Source: Dicaeum eximium (taxonomy: Eukaryota > Chordata > Aves > Passeriformes > Dicaeidae). From it: DNA of 64,000 nt. Every line of letters begins with the position of its first letter. Position 1 is the stretch's first letter. The stretch spans positions 688,163 through 752,162 of the forward strand of contig VWZP01008110.1 of the NCBI GenBank assembly GCA_013396995.1, read 5' to 3'. The notes beneath the pieces are model-generated. The model was given only the letters and a program-made list of their open reading frames with translations. It was not told where the DNA came from and ran no database searches. This document shows positions 36,501 to 49,566 of the stretch, in pieces. The position numbers and the translations under genes were made by a program.

Positions 36501-39500
36501 CCCAGTTTGGGGATGCTCTGACCATTCAGGTGCCACAGGAGCGATGCCTCTGTCTCAGGAGTGCCAGTCGCTGCACTAGGCACAGGAAGATGTGCCCACA
36601 AAAAGCTCCTGCAAAGTTAAACCAAACAGAAAGACCAAGTGAAAGACCAGACCAGGTGATTTATTTACCTTCAGGTGACGCATGGCTGTTCTTTGCCACT
36701 TCTTTCTGGACAGGAATTCAGCTCTGCATTTTAACATAAAACATTGGAAATAAAACATTTTCAGATGAGGGGAGAAATTCCAAGTTCCTTAAAATTACTG
36801 TGAAATCGATAAGTAAACAAACACAGGGTCTGGTATTCAGTCACCTCCCTTTCCTTTTTTTTCCCCTCAGAAAGCCATTTCCAGCTGGATTTTCCCTAAG
36901 ATGTTAATATTGTGCTGGGTTTAATGCTGACTGAAACAAGGTAGCAAGTGGTTATTGCAGTCTGACATGCCTGTTCTGCCAGGGAACAGCGTGAGCTTTC
37001 AACACAGAAAACAAGGTGAACTTTGTTGGGTCATCAATCTGCTTTTGCCTGCCTTGGCCAGGTATGTGCTCACATCAAGGATGACTTTAATTCAGGATCA
37101 GTTTATTTGTACTTTCCTTAGTCAAGGCTTGCGTGGTACGGGTGGAAAGTGTTCAACCCCAAGGTTTTGGCGGTTTTTTTTTTCTGGGAAACAAGTTCTT
37201 TTGAAGAACTGGTCTGAAGTTTGTAGTAGTAGCTTTGTAGGCAGTTTGCTCACAGAGCTGATGTTCCTGATTGTGAAACAAGAAGCTGAAACATTTTAAA
37301 TAGAGCCAGAGAAAGGCAATCTTTCAATTTTCTGCTTCCTAGAGTGCACTTGCGAAGGAGAACCACTCTTTAGCTGTTCCTCTTCAGCATGAATTTCTGT
37401 TCCATCTCCTTCATTCCTCAGATCTAGTCCATCAGATCAGAGGCAGGAATACAGCTCTGTTTCTGTAATGTGACACAGAACCAGCACTAAAAAGCTTAAG
37501 CACTGGGCTTAAAATGGTGCCAATATGTTGATTTAGTTGGATTTTGCCTGAGAAATAATATGCAAAATAATGCATTACTCACAAGGGTGTGCACCATACT
37601 TAAAAATATACCTTTAATGCTCAGAGTCCAAACATTCCTGTTTTCTGTTTCAAATACTTCATCAGCTCCATTTCCCCTTTGTTTTCTTTCTTTAAGACTG
37701 ATGCTGCTCCTAAGATGTGTGTGCTTGTATTTGTGTGCATGTGTAGGGCCATGATTGTTTCTACTGCTAAAGCTGGCAACATAGCTACTGTTTTCCAACC
37801 TCAGTTACTATTTTGGCAAAGCATGGGTATTTGGGGATATGAAAACTGCTCAGCCGCCTTAAGGAAAAAAATTCCATAGGTTTTTGTTTCCATACTTTCC
37901 AGTTTTCCACTCAACAGTTGCAGGCTCGTGTTGAAAAATGTCTTTCAGTGTTAGAACTTCTGAAGAGCAAATCCCAGCACTGGGGAGCAAGTTCACTCTC
38001 TCTTAGCAGGACTGGCTGCTATAAGGGCATAAATAACAAATAACACAAGCAGATGAATATTAACTAATACCAAAGCACATCAACCCCTCTGAATTGCTTT
38101 CTCTGTTCACATTCTTGCCATTTGAGCAGCAGGGCAGCACCAGCTCTCCTCACATACTGCAGCCTGAGAAAACAGCTCCAAAGGGCCAAAAGAAGCAAAT
38201 AAAATGTATTTGTTATTACGGCTGACCTTAGGCAGGCAGTATGTGGAGCTGCGGGAATCATTCACGGAATCTCTGATTATAAGTATGGTGATAACTGGTA
38301 GGACTGTGCTGAACTACTGTGAAACAATTCAGGTAGTCAGCAAACAGGGCTAATTGCTAGTTTGGGGGAGATTATGGGTAATTTACTGCCCACTGAGGGC
38401 TTCTACCTAAAAATAAGCTTTTTTTTTTCCTCCCTTTGGACAGCACTTGCATGTTAATGTAGAATTCCTGATGCAATTACATGTGAAGAGGACATTCAGA
38501 TGAACTTCCATAAATGCCCTTCTGCTTCTCAATTACATTAACTGTCTTTGTAGATACTTTGATAGAAACCATATTCTTCACTTTTTTTTAAATAGCGAAC
38601 CGGTGCTGAGCTAGACTTTGCTGTTATTCAAGATGTCCCGATCAAAGGGCTGAGGGTAACACAATAAACACAAGGAAAGAAACTCCTGGTGGTTTCCAAC
38701 ACAAACTAACGGGAAAGTGTGAAGTGAGCAGCTACTGACAATTCCAGCCCCGAAACCAAATGTTCGTGTGTGAAACTCCACCTTTGAGAAGGAAGAACAA
38801 ACACCCACAGAGTGTTTTGGCTATAATTACTTCATTTAAGGGGAAAAAGAAAAAAGTGCTGAATTCAGTTTACTAAAGTCAAGACATTAATATTTTTGGC
38901 ATGTAAAGATGTAAACCAAATGTTTAAGTGAAATGTCATCCCCTGGGTTCACATTTGCCCACTGAACTACGTTGCAAACCCTCCACAGACCTTCATACAA
39001 TACACATTTTTCAGTTCATTGAAGAAGGCCCCTGCTGCTTCTCAAGGAAAACTAACTTGCAGAAGCAAAATAAATACTGGCGTGGCACTGCAGCAGCAGA
39101 GCCTCGGAGCACAGATGTGCAGCACTGCCAGCTTTTCCATCAGATAAGGAGCATCCAGACATAATCACTCCAGTGTCTGGGACATGGTGCATGCTGCGGC
39201 GCTGCCCAAGTATGGCCTGACAGACACATGCAGGGTGTGCTCGGCCTGGGAGGCAATGAGCTGACAGCGCTGCAGAACAGGACTGTAATGTCTATAGCCA
39301 AATGTTTGTGTAATTTAGCCTGGGCTTTGAAATAGCCTCAGAAATCGGGGCACAAATGGAGCTTTGTGAGGAGCTGTCAGGGATGTACCTGCTGCATGGG
39401 GACTTGGCTGGAGGAGCAGGCAGCCTTGGGCTGTCACACCAGGAAGCTTCCATCAGTCCCCCATCCAACTAGCAGGGCTGCTACAGGGCTGTTCCTGGAG
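33561..39500. other. non-coding DNA, no gene recognised
   Basis: Unique, mostly AT-rich sequence with no recognisable gene. A poly-T tract lies at about 35285-35300, a tandem aacatggatt doublet near 35050-35070, and a CpG-bearing GC-richer patch at 39170-39290. All open frames are short. Confidence 0.55.
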
Positions 39501-39540
39501 AAAAAAAAATTTATATATATACATGTATATATATATAAAG
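39501..39540. repeat. A-run and (TA)n tract
   Basis: A run of A followed by an imperfect TATATA tract abuts the 5' end of the CR1 fragment. AT-rich tracts are common CR1 insertion neighbourhoods. A similar TA-rich tract follows the element. Confidence 0.85.
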
Positions 39541-39982
39541 GGCCAGGAAGTTGATTAGAGGGGTGGAGCACCTCTCCTATGAGGAAATGTTGAGAGAATT
39601 TGGATTGTCCAGCCTGGGAAAGAGAAGGCCTTGGGGTGACCTAATTGTGGCCTTCCAGTACCTGAAGGGAGCCTGCAACGGAACATGGAGAGAGACTATT
39701 TCCAAGGGCCTGGCGTGACAGGACAAGGGGGAATGGCTTCAAATGGAGAGGAGGTTTAAATTGGCTATTAGGAAAAAAAATCTTCCCTGTGAGGGTGAGG
39801 AGGCCCTGGCACAGGTTCCTCAGAGAAGCTGTGGCCGCCCCAGCCCTGGAAGTGTCCAAGGCTAGGCTGAACAGGACTTGGAGCAACCTGGGACAGTGGA
39901 AGGTGTCTCTGCCTGTGGCAGGGGTGGAAGCTTGAGATGAGCTTTAAGGTCTCTTCCAACCCCAACCATTCTGTGATTCTGT
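39541..39982 (+). mobile_element. CR1 LINE, 5'-truncated 3' fragment
   Basis: This 442-bp segment is the best-preserved transposon in the window. It covers the end of the CR1 reverse-transcriptase frame region and the 3' UTR: GAGCACCTCTCCTATGAGGA, then GAGAATTTGGATTGTCCAGC, then CTGGCACAGGTTCCTCAGAG, then TTTAAGGTCTCTTCCAACCC, ending with the CR1 terminal direct repeats (ATTCTGTGATTCTGT, 39968-39982). The element is 5'-truncated, as nearly all CR1 copies are, and contains no intact frame. Its last 119 bp recur in a second copy at 40302. Confidence 0.93.
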
Positions 39983-40100
39983 AATATAAATGTGTATTTA
40001 TATCTCTATATACACAAACAGAGAGATATACATAGATTTATACACACACAAATACATATATAGATATACACACATAGATAGATATATATATGATCTCATG
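39864..40100 (+). repeat. 237-bp duplicated segment, copy 1
   Basis: The segment starts inside the CR1 3' UTR and runs through the adjoining TA/CA-rich tract to GATCTCATG. It recurs at 40302-40538 with two mismatches (a/g and c/a) over 237 bp by my letter-by-letter comparison. This copy is continuous with the rest of the CR1 and so is the original arrangement. Confidence 0.95.
39983..40100 (+). repeat. TA/CA/GATA-rich simple sequence
   Basis: An imperfect mixture of TATA, CACA and GATA units follows the CR1 terminal repeats directly. The tract is low-complexity and hard to assemble, which fits the N-bounded duplicate nearby. Confidence 0.85.
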
Positions 40101-40300
40101 TTTAATTGCAGTAAGGGCCTTGGCTCTTACTGCACTGTGGCATGCAAAGGGTTAGTGCTGGCTGCATTTAGGCAAGACACCTCTAAAGAAGCAAAAAAAA
40201 GTAAATGTAACCCTACAGAAATACAGCTTTCTGGGCCTGTGGTAGTTCCTATTAAGATATACAAAGTATCTCAGCAAGGGAAATTTTTACTTACATACAA

Positions 40301-40539
40301 NAGGCTGAACAGGACTTGGAGCAACCTGGGACAGTGGAGGGTGTCTCTGCCTGTGGCAGGGGTGGAAGCTTGAGATGAGCTTTAAGGTCTCTTCCAACCC
40401 AAACCATTCTGTGATTCTGTAATATAAATGTGTATTTATATCTCTATATACACAAACAGAGAGATATACATAGATTTATACACACACAAATACATATATA
40501 GATATACACACATAGATAGATATATATATGATCTCATGN
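40301..40539 (+). repeat. 237-bp duplicate, copy 2, bounded by single Ns
   Basis: The 237 bp at 40302-40538 repeat 39864-40100 at about 99 percent identity. One N lies immediately before (40301) and one immediately after (40539). True tandem duplications are not flanked by ambiguous bases on both sides. This pattern is typical of a small contig, probably an allele or overlapping read assembly of copy 1, placed into the scaffold by gap filling. A 127-codon plus-strand frame crossing 40301 is therefore not trustworthy. Confidence 0.9.
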
Positions 40540-43500
40540 CATTTTAGGTACTTCATGGGCATATTTTAAACCAAGCCTGCATAATATTAAAATAAGTTAA
40601 AATGTATGTAAAATTTATGAGAGCATGTCAGGTGCAATGCTTGATAAAGTAAGTTTAATGCTTCAGAATTTTTTTCTTCAGGCAGAGAAAGCTGAATCCT
40701 GCAATTCTAGGTTACAGTATAATTTTAGAAACTCTTTTCCATTATACCATTCTTTTATTAATGAGATCCAACCCAATTTAACAAAAAGAGGTAAATTCCT
40801 AAAGAGTTTGTGGAAAGTCCTCAGCAAGTTGGAAGCTGGGAGTGTGTGATAAAAGGGGGTATTCTCCTGTTCATAGGATCTATTACATTTTACAAAAACA
40901 CAGAGGAAATGAATTCACAACAAACTTTCCAAGGGTGCCTCTCCAGTGCAGTTTTCCTACTGGAAATGCTGCCTAGCTCTGTGAGCAGTAAAAGCTTTGG
41001 CAGTTGAGAGAGGCTGTACATCACTTTGAAAACTCTTCATTTACCGGGGGTGTGTCATGTTGCTTCATTGTGTGACACTCCCAGTTATCGTGACAGAGCT
41101 AAATGACAAAGTACTGTCACCCCACTGCAAATCCAGAGCAGCTTCTTTCCATTTTTCTGCCTGGTCATGGGAACGTCGCTGAGCCGGTACAAAGGAGCAT
41201 CAGGAGCCGCAAACAGGGGCTGCAATGGCTGCAAACTGCTCTGCTCTATTAACAATTCAGCTCCTTGGCAATATTAAATCTGAATTTACTTCCATCAAAC
41301 AGAAACTTAGCATATCTCATTCTTCCATTATAAAATATTGACATCAGGAATAGTGAATCCTGAAATGAAGATTATAGATGAAAACTACGTCCTTGGTAAT
41401 TACAATTTTTTTCTTTGTTCTTATTCCTTTCCTCCGAGGATTGCACAGGCTGTTGCAAACAGGAATGAAGTTAGCATGCAATGCCAATGCAAAGTGTGCT
41501 GCAAAGTTATTTCTCCCCTCATTATGGATGAGGGAGGTGAGACAGCAGGAGGAGGGAGATTTCCCCAGCCAAACCTGCATATGGGCGGGACAGCCCCCAC
41601 CTCACGTCTTAATCAGCATCCCTGGTGAGGAGACCCCTCAGTGCCATCTTGTTTCTGTCTCCTTTTGTTCTGCCATTTCCCTGGGTTTTTTTAGGTCTGT
41701 ACTGAAGCTCAGAGCTATTAATATCAATGACAGTTTTTTTGTCAGAAACCAAGCAGACAGTTCACAAATCCTTTCACTGTCGTGTCTTGTAACTTTCTCG
41801 AATAACCAGAGCACTGGAAAACACAGTTCCGGGCGTGGAAATGTCCAACCCCTCATCCCAACAGCCCTCCTTGAGGGCTGATACCACAGTGTGAAGAGAT
41901 CAACATGTTGGCCAACCTGCACTGGGATAACCCTTTGGTTCCTGCCTGTGAGGACAGCCCGTGGCTCGGGATGGCTTCCACCACAAGAGCCACGGCACCA
42001 CCCCCTGCAATTCCCACCTAGCCAATGAACTTGGTCCCAGCTGGTGCCTCTCTCCGAGATGACCACGCAGAGAGGTCCCACTTGGTGGGATGGGGTTGTT
42101 TGAGGGCCTCCTCCACATCCTCTCAACCGTCCTCATGGCCTGCAGATGTTCTTGAGGAGTGTGATGTATCCCAGGTGCGACATCGCATACCCAGCCTGTC
42201 TCACGTGCTTCCTGTGAAAATCAATCCAAGTCAATAAAGTGCCCACGCTCCTCCCACAGTGCTTGCAGAGGTCCAAAGCAGGTTCAAAGCAGGACCAATT
42301 ACTCTTAAGGTGGAATTGTCAGGTGTCAGATGAGAACAGAGAAGTTGAAGCATTATGTTTAGAAACAGATTTATTCAGAGGACTTACAGAATTTGTTTTG
42401 CTATCAACAGGTCTATAAGAAGTGCTTTTATAGTACAGTCTAGTAGAAACTGATACCTTGCAAAATGATAGGGGGATGTTGTTTGGGGTTTTCTTTTCCC
42501 TTTTCTCTTCTTTTTGTACCAATCAAGCACAGAGCTGTCCCCCCAAGCATGTAAACTCACACCCAAGCTCGAGGCAGTCATGGCAGTAAAGCTCCTGACC
42601 TTGAAGGGCATTTGGTTGCAATCCTTCTTGCCAAACATATCCCCTTACTGGTTCCCATTTATCCTTGTTTCATTTATATATAATATATAAATATCTTTGT
42701 CATGCACTCAGTTTTTTGTGTTTGGTTACAAAACTGAGAACCCTGCCAGTCTCCAAGTCTAAAGGCTCATGTGAACCTCTCTGTCCCTGCCAAGCCCACA
42801 GCATACAAATACCACATCATATCATCCTGACACGAGATGTTCCCAAGTTTAACAGTTCTCATCCCATAATACCAAACCCCTCTCCTAGCATTTCCAACAA
42901 ATCAATATGCATTATTATTACATGCTCAGATACTACATCAGATTTCTGCTCATGCCAAAATTTCAGCTAGCTGTTCCCTGGAGTATTTATGCTTGTGTAC
43001 TGTATTTAACAACAGCCCATTCAAAATGCTCACAGCTCCTAGGAATGAAATGCACATAATTTAGGAATAGCTGTCTGGCTATTCAGGCATCATGCTGTGT
43101 CAAGGGAAAATTAAATCTCTGACCCTCCCCCTCTTCTAAAACAAACCTGTACTTTGCATCATATTTTGGGGAGCTGCACGGAAGTTTCATAAAGACCAAG
43201 TGGCCTTGGCTCCTTTTTTCCTATTTAATGGCAGTGCCTCCCCATTAATGCTCCAAAATGATACAGTAGTTTAAAAAAAAAAAGCTCTCAGCATGCAGGC
43301 ATTGTATCACATTAAGAAAGCAGGATTTTCTAGGCACTGCACAGCATTAATTACATTGAGCATGCTGCAAATTTAAATTCAATGATATGCCATGTTCTGT
43401 TGTAAATATCAAAATGGATTGCAAGATAGAACCCCATATTGGCATATGTGCACTGAACAGTATCAGAAAACCTCTATGATATATAATTTCTTTTTATTTT

Positions 43501-44584
43501 AAGCATATGTGATGCAAATGTGCTTTTTATTTTCAGGAGTACCTAAGAGTACACACATGTACAGGTTAGAACTTGTCTGTACTGAAAAAAAAACCCCAAA
43601 CAAGCCCTTTTCTTAATAATAACAACAAGAACAAAAAAGCCCTCTTTGCCTTCATTTCCTTTCCAACATAAAAGAATAAATTATGCTTCTCTTCCCCTCC
43701 AACAAGTATTTACAACATAGGGAGTGGAGGACACTGAGAAGAAAATGGGGAATACGAGGGTCTGGAGCAGGTCAGCAGGAAGCAGGAGGATCTGATTTTG
43801 TCATGTGGGTTGGAGTACCAGGATCCCATGGAAGCAAATGCTGTGGGGGTTCAACTCACTCAAGCAGGGAAGGGCTGCCCTTCCAGCTGGAATTTCAGAC
43901 AGGAGGAGAGTGAGAGGTGAGCTGAGGCTGTCTCGACTCTGTGGTGATGAGGGAAGCCTGATTTGGTGATGCCGTGGGAAGAATTGTCTGAGGAGAATAT
44001 AAACAATAAACAAAAGGTCTGTCAGCGTTTGTATTTTTCTTGGCATTAGTATTTTGCAGTTTTATACTACCAGGTTGAATTGTCACAATCTCAGCAGCCT
44101 CTGCCCTTAAAAACTGTATGAGGAGTATTTCTAGTGCAATTTCACATATTTCTATGTAACTAAATACTAGACAAATATTTTACAATTTTGCATATCAGGG
44201 AAAGGATGGCATTAAGTTAACTCTATAGAAAATGCCTTAAAAAAATCCATATTTTTTTGAGCTTATTTAAGGCCTTGGTGAAATTATGAGCAATGAACTG
44301 AGACCCACAGGCGAGTGCCAGTCTGAACTGGCACAAGGGCACAAGTCATGAAGGAGACACAAGAAAGTGTGGGCAGGGACATGCAGAGTCACTGACTTTT
44401 CTTCAAACCCAGCATCACCATATGCTTTCTAAATTATCTTCTCTGTGTCTTTTGCTCCTAGGCCTTGTTTTCCTGTCCCATTTTGCAGCAGTCCTGTGTG
44501 TGGGAGAAGTACAACTGTGGGATGCCTGATGAAAAGAGGTGGTTGAACAACTGGACTTCAGCTCTGTCACCTTTTTTGCTTGCA
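40540..44584. other. non-coding DNA, no gene recognised
   Basis: No gene is recognised with confidence. A plus-strand ATG frame of 167 codons (41378-41881) begins with a signal-peptide-like stretch (SLVITIFFFVLIPFL). Its remainder resembles no family, and other frames overlap it on the minus strand. CpGs and short inverted repeats (GTGTCA and TGACAC) at 41050-41200 could mark a conserved element. An octamer site lies at 43512-43519. Confidence 0.5.
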
Positions 44585-44650
44585 AAAAAAAGACAAAAAA
44601 AAAAAAAAAAANNNNNNNNNNNNNNNNNNAAAAAAAAAAGAAAAAAAAAG
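44585..44650. other. assembly gap inside poly-A
   Basis: A long A run is interrupted by 18 N (44612-44629). Homopolymer length and content are unknown. Confidence 0.95.
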
Positions 44651-45337
44651 GCAAGCCAAATACAGTTTATGTACAGCTCAGGAAGCTCTCAGCAATGATT
44701 GTGTCTGTGATTTAATAACACATCTACCCAAAATGACACTTCTAATACTCACTGAGAAAAAGAAGGCAGAGCAGCACACAAGGCACTGCTATTGCAGCAA
44801 CAAACAGCCAAACTACCAGGTATTTATTTTTCAATGTACACAATTATTGGGGGAGAATAAAAATTATTCTTTGACACTCTGACAGAGCTGTAGAAAACCC
44901 TGTGCTTCCCCTACTCCCATGGTCCTGACAAGAAACACCTCACAAATTCTAATAAATAGAGAATAGAAATAAATACTTTAACTACACAGCATCGGGTTTC
45001 AAATGGCTTCCTGAATCAGAAAGTGCTGCTAGTCCATCTTCCTTATTTCCACATTCTGTAATGGTGGCTCTCCAAAAGTCAAAGTGAGATGGATACTACA
45101 AGGATCGCAGACACTACAAGTATCAGTGGTACATCCAGATTTATGGTAGGTGATGGCAGTAAAGTGAAAGTAAAACTGTTTGCACAGTCTGTATTGTTGG
45201 CCATTACTGTGTATTTGCCCTTTTTTCTTGCTTAGCTGCGGCTGGAAGAATGGAAAATTGTACCTTCCATACAGTATTAGGAGACACTTTCTGATCATAA
45301 GGTCAATCAGACTGGTTTAGCTGCTTGAGGTATTTAT
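44651..45337. other. non-coding DNA
   Basis: AT-rich unique sequence; nothing gene-like is recognised. It immediately precedes the old CR1 fragment and may include unrecognisable upstream parts of it. Confidence 0.5.
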
Positions 45338-45465
45338 GGCACCATCACTCAGTGTCTTTAAGGAAAGGTTAGATACATTTATGGGAAAGGTATTTTGCAG
45401 AAACTTTCCTGCTTCATAGAGGTCTTGGACAAAATGACCCAGGAGGCCTGTTCCAAGTCTATCAA
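45338..45465 (+). mobile_element. ancient CR1-type LINE, 3' fragment
   Basis: The order of blocks follows the 3' UTR of old amniote CR1/L3-type elements: CAGTGTCTTTAAGGAAAGGT (45351-45370), TTAGATACATTTATGG, CCTGCTTCATAGAGG, then TTGGACAAAATGACC and AGGAGGCCTGTTCCAAGTCT (about 45426-45460). It is far more diverged than the CR1 at 39.5 kb and lacks the terminal repeats, so it inserted much earlier. A minus-strand frame of 76 codons running through it is not a gene. Confidence 0.72.
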
Positions 45466-48400
45466 ATGTGGCTCCCGGATTGTTGCTGTTTCCCCCCAAA
45501 GTCTTTTCAAAACACAAAGCACTGTTATAAAATTTAATATGATACACTATATAACTTTAACACAATGCCATTTTTTTATAGGAAATGGTTAGCTGGTGGC
45601 ACAGGAGCCTTGTGCAAGAGGAAGAAAGATAGAAAAAAAGAAATTGCAGTGCAGTTTCTCTGCTGAGGGATATCGACTATAATATTTACTCTGTGTCTGA
45701 GCATGGACTGTCAGTTGTGCAGGGAGACACCAAGCCAGGGAAGGATATAAGGGACCCAGGCTGTGGAATTTATTTCTCCAGAAAAGCCTGACAAGGCCTG
45801 AGGTAATTTTCTATGCTTTGCAATAATCATTCCCTCAATGCTGGGAAGCAAATGGACCCCCAGCTCTCCTTGTAAATCACTGCCTGGTGCTGTATCAGCT
45901 GGGCCTGAGGCAGAGCTGCCTGGGGACAGGGACCAGGAGAGTCCCAGCCCTCCTGCACAGCCACAGGGCCAGAGCTCAGGTGTGTCCTGCACCAACTGCA
46001 CCACTGAGGACACCCCACAATGAGGAGAGCCCGTTCTGTAAGTAATCACTCTCTGCTATGGATCTGTCCTGGCCTGCTGCCATCCCAGCTGCACCATGGA
46101 GCAGGAAGAGCAAATCCCTGAAAACTGAGCGCCAAAAACTGTACTTCTAAAAAAGGGCAGCAGCACCCCTGGTAACATGTTTGTCTGCTGACTAAAGACT
46201 CAGCAAGGGAGCTTGGGCCACATTTCCCTTGTCTGAATACAAGATTGTTTGTCAGGCAGAATGTTCTCCAGGTCTTCTATGTTTCCACCAAACCATTCAG
46301 TAAAATGATAATATTTTTCTCCCTACTATACTTCCCTTTATTTTGTTTTAGTTTGCTAAATGTTTCCTAAATTGACTTTTTTTTTCCCTTTGAATCCATT
46401 AACATATTTTAAAATTAAAATAATGCAATGATAAAAAAAAAGAAACCAACAAGAAAAACCCAACCAGATCCTCTGGGCCATCTGGTTGAAATGCTCCGGT
46501 CAGCCTCCACTGCTCTGTACCATGTTTTATTTTAGATTTTCACAGGAAAACAAACAAACAAACAAACCCCAAAATTTTATTGAATTGGAGTTTACTCTCA
46601 AAATAATTTTACACTAACCCTTTTATTTTCACTCCAGCTGATTTAGTTAAAGGCTAAACTCTTCTTCCAAAATTCAGCTCCCAGCCCCCATCTTCTTGGG
46701 ATAGCCCTGACAGGAAATAACATCCATACACAGACACTCTGAAGCCTTTTGAAGTCTCACAAATGTGACCAGTTCCCTTTTGCAGAGCAGGCTGGGGTTA
46801 ACTCTTTTATTAACCTACAACCTCATCCATGAGAAAGAAAAATAGCCAATCCTTTTTATTATTTTTTTTATTTGGAAGCCTGCAGCCTTCTCTACCCAAA
46901 CATTTGTGAGCTCACCCTACAGATAGGAGCAAAAAGCCCTAGGGAAAGCCCCCTCTCCCTGAGGAGGTCTCCAAAGCCCCTCTTGGTCCCATTATGTTGC
47001 ACTCAGTGTCAGAGTTTGTGTTTTCACTGGAAAATGTTTTCCCTTTACAGGGGGTTGTGTCTCTCTATATTGGTGGGAGCAAATAACAACCTTTTGGTCC
47101 TTTATAATGTTGCATCAATGTATTTTTCTGATTCCCATGTCAAAAAAGTGACTTTCAGCAGAATGAAAAATCTGACCTGGGTGTAATCTTGACAGTGCTC
47201 CAATTGCTCATCCTTAGCTTCATCCCTGCACAGTAAGAGGCTGACATTGGAATAGCTCTTCTCACCAGAGTCAAAATGGTAAAAATTAGCTCAGAGAGTG
47301 ACATAAGCAGGAATTTCAAAGGCAAGAAAATTTATCTCCTGCTCTTTGTCTTACACTATGGTGCTGTGTGGTGGTTGGAAGATTTAACTTCTAAGCATCC
47401 CATCTATGTAAATCCTAGTGCAAAACAACTCCCCAGCTTTTTTTTGTTTTTTGTTTTTTGTTTTTTTTTTTTTACGGTGTTGAGCTCAGCAGCTGGAATC
47501 TGCCAGGGAATGATAGTCAAGGTAAGGATGGAGAAAAACTTTCCTATAGCCTTCAGGTTTTGGTCAAGGGTCAGGATTAGGGAACAGCCAAAGCCAAACA
47601 GAGCTCTGTGTTACACGAGGTCAGGGCTGTTTGGTGTAAGGACCATGGGTTTGGGCCAGTCCTGCCTCTGCTCTGCTCAGCTCAGCCCATTAACTGCTCT
47701 GATGATACAGCTCCTCTTGGGCTTTCTGTTTTTGAAAGATTTACACTCGGTTTAAATCTCAATCGAAAGCTTCACTTTAGCTTTTAGGAGGCCAAGACAC
47801 TTAAAAATCTCCGATGGGAAGGACAAGTGAGGAAGGCAGAATATCTCTCCCTAGCAGAGGCATTCAAATACCACTTGGATGAGGAGTTTCCAGCTGCTTT
47901 ACTGGATAAACAGTGACATCACAGTTCTAATGTGCAGAGGTGCCCTTCACACCAATAGGCAGAGGAAACAGGCAATAGGAAGAGTAAGAGGCACCAGAAT
48001 AAAAAAAGGCAAGATTCAACTGAAACTTTACCTTCTTTGATCTTTGAAAATGGGAAAACCCATGTGGGATCAGGAATTTCCAGACTGGGCTGTATGCACC
48101 ATTAATTGTTCCATGAAGCAGAGCTGGTCTGCTATTGTTGATCCTCCAAAAACAGCTGTTATTATGAGCTCTTTGGGACTCAGGAACTCCATTTCCCAGT
48201 TTTTACTTAGTACTTCAGTGATCATATATAAATAATAGTAAAGATAATCACAACAATACCTGGTTTGCCACTATGTTGTACTCAGTCTTCATGATGCTCT
48301 CTCATGATAAAGTCTGTGTATTAAACACTTCAATTGAAACTCTTAATAAAACAGAGGTATTTTTACTTGTGCTGTTTTATTCACATAATCACAAAGCACT

Positions 48401-49409
48401 TTACAGAATCAAATGAAAGTAGCCAGTCTGATCCTTCTATAGAGGATTTTGTGCATCTCAGCAGTGCATAACAAAGCTGCTGTGTAGACAAGTAATTGTC
48501 AAACATACCATGTTTTGGGGTTTGTCCTGGCTGCGCAGCATCCAAAAGCTTGGGGTTTGTCCTTCAGATTGGTGTGAAATTCTCTAAAGCCACCACAAAT
48601 TACATGACAAGAGGGACTGGACAGTCTCACCAACTCAACAAGAACAGGCTGTGATGTCTCATTACAAAGGTCCCTGAGTCAGAATGAAAAAAGGAAAAAG
48701 GTTATAATTTTCCTGGTTTAGGAAAAAAGCCATGGAAGTCTTGGAGCTGAGTACTGAGCAGCCTCTATGGGGTAACTGAAAGGGGACAAAGCAAATCCTA
48801 GCCCTGCAAATGCTCACAGTAAATGGTGCCTCCCGAGGTCTGAGAGGGTCTCCAGCTTTGGGCCCTGTACCAGGTACTTCTGGAGCTGTGAGACAGTGAA
48901 GGGCTTTGTTCCCTCCTGTATAATTGTTAAATTACCATTGTTAGTTCTAAACAATACAACTGAGCATAGAATGGAAACATGCTAATGCTTTATCTAGCTC
49001 CAGCAATTCTGCTCGTATGCTCACACTGTTCTTAAATGTGCTAGGTATTTGTTTGATGAAACAATAAGTTTTAGAAGAGAAAAATAAGAACTTCAAAGAT
49101 AATAAAAACCTTGACTACATACTTTACCACAGGCAGCTGTGAATAAGCTTCAGTACTCTTTATTTTTAACATTCCAGATATGTAATTTAATGCAGGTCTA
49201 ATGACAGTCTCAAACATACTGCTTTAATCGAAATTGTTCAAGCTCTGTTCTGTGACAAGGGCTCACAAGATACCAGCAGGGCTGTCCATTTTCCCCACTT
49301 CTGTAGGGAAAAGAAAAGGGAGGGAAGGCTCTTGAACTTGTGTTGCTATTGATGTGTAATATACAGCAAAAAACCAGTTAAATTTCAATTACCCACAGGT
49401 AATTATAAT
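45466..49409. other. non-coding DNA, no gene recognised
   Basis: No gene or further repeat family is recognised. A CAAA repeat lies near 46549-46567 and a T-rich tract with G interruptions at 47439-47475. Open frames are short, and the longest (plus, 47276-47755) crosses the T-rich tract and shows no domain. Confidence 0.5.
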
Positions 49410-49415
49410 TTTATT
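49410..49415 (-). promoter_or_regulatory. poly(A) signal AATAAA
   Basis: On the minus strand a canonical AATAAA hexamer lies about 150 bp beyond the stop codon of the long open frame that ends at 49567. This is a normal distance for a short 3' UTR. AATAAA is also common by chance in AT-rich DNA. Confidence 0.3.
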
Positions 49416-49566
49416 GTTTGACTGTACTGTGGGGAATTTTGTAATTCCCAAGAATAATAATTTTCTATAATTTTACAGGTTGTCAAATAAACTATTAAAG
49501 ATTATCTTTGAAAAGGATTCTGCAATTGTAAGGACATATCATACTGTTCCTGTACATTATTAGTAA

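Noticed and set aside
39990..40373. 127-codon plus-strand frame
   Set aside because: It crosses the N at 40301 and a TA/CA simple-sequence tract and part of a CR1 tail, so it is an assembly and repeat artefact.
41500..41570. MIR-like string around CATTATGGATGAGGGAGGTG
   Set aside because: Only one block resembles MIR, without the neighbouring conserved blocks seen at 8.74-8.87 kb.
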